Part shown: positions 5,399 through 5,479 of the stretch, piece after piece | Layout of the letters: every line of letters starts with the position of its first letter | How positions within the stretch are numbered: the first letter of the stretch is position 1 | Origin: Lactobacillaceae bacterium | GTDB lineage: Bacteria > Bacillota > Bacilli > Lactobacillales > Lactobacillaceae | Reading direction: 5' to 3' | DNA: 5,479 nucleotides | Assembly (NCBI GenBank): GCA_902834055.1 | Contig: CADFHB010000028.1 | Coordinates: 1 to 5,479 of the forward strand | Position numbers and translations under genes: made by a program | The notes under the pieces: model-generated | Told to the model about the DNA's origin: nothing | The model's input: the letters and a program-made list of their open reading frames with translations, nothing else | Database searches by the model: none

Positions 5399-5479
5399 TA
5401 CTGGTTAAAAGTTTGCACGTAACATTGTAAGCACACCATAACGACACGTCTATAAATTGTCAGCAGGACCTCCTATACT

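Noticed and set aside
5443..5461. GACA-N11-TGTC inverted repeat as another copy of the operator at 4859-4879
   Set aside because: The arms are only four bases, the spacing between the outer arms differs from the 21-bp palindrome, and the spacer sequences do not match.
5434..5462. Leftward promoter-like CTGACA-N17-TATGGT near the right edge
   Set aside because: It would run into the two-way terminator hairpin within some 30 bases and has no gene to serve in the window, so I treat it as a chance match.

Overview
The window looks like a chromosomal segment of a lactic acid bacterium of the Lactobacillaceae. The protein sequences, the strong AGGAGG-type ribosome binding sites, the short AT-rich gaps and the roughly balanced base composition of the genes all fit. 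A Limosilactobacillus-like species is my best guess, but this rests on general resemblance, not on a search. Nothing suggests a phage, insertion sequence, CRISPR array, tRNA or rRNA.

The core is a compact cluster for the late naphthoquinone steps of menaquinone (vitamin K2) biosynthesis. On the minus strand, 290-664 encodes a hotdog-fold thioesterase of the YdiI/MenI type. Divergent from it, with only 32 bases between the two start codons, runs an operon-like set: menB (DHNA-CoA synthase, 697-1518), menE (o-succinylbenzoate-CoA ligase, 1529-2944) and a major facilitator transporter resembling the anion:cation symporter family (2966-4150). Together these proteins would take o-succinylbenzoate (OSB) to OSB-CoA (MenE), then DHNA-CoA (MenB), then free DHNA (MenI). 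The earlier enzymes (MenF, MenD, MenH, MenC) and the later ones (MenA, MenG) are not in this window. A transporter encoded in the same run suggests that a pathway intermediate may cross the membrane.

To the right, 4151-4293 is a spacer with an inverted repeat and a promoter with a perfect TATAAT box. It leads to a TetR-type regulator (4294-4848). The next gap, 4849-5057, holds a consensus TTGACA box whose promoter is spanned by a GACAC-N11-GTGTC palindrome, then a second palindrome and a possible folded leader. It precedes an unrecognised 85-residue three-helix membrane protein (5058-5315), which ends at a long terminator hairpin (5352-5398). A 16-base motif, TTTARTAAGCGACAYT, occurs in both gaps around the regulator gene, which makes autoregulation and control of the small membrane protein plausible.

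The left edge (1-289) has no gene that I can support. It holds the terminator of a gene lying outside the window (12-40), a stretch of about 130 bases (41-171) with no convincing feature, and a long perfect hairpin (172-216) that probably ends the thioesterase transcript. After the last terminator, 5399-5479 shows no feature I would defend.
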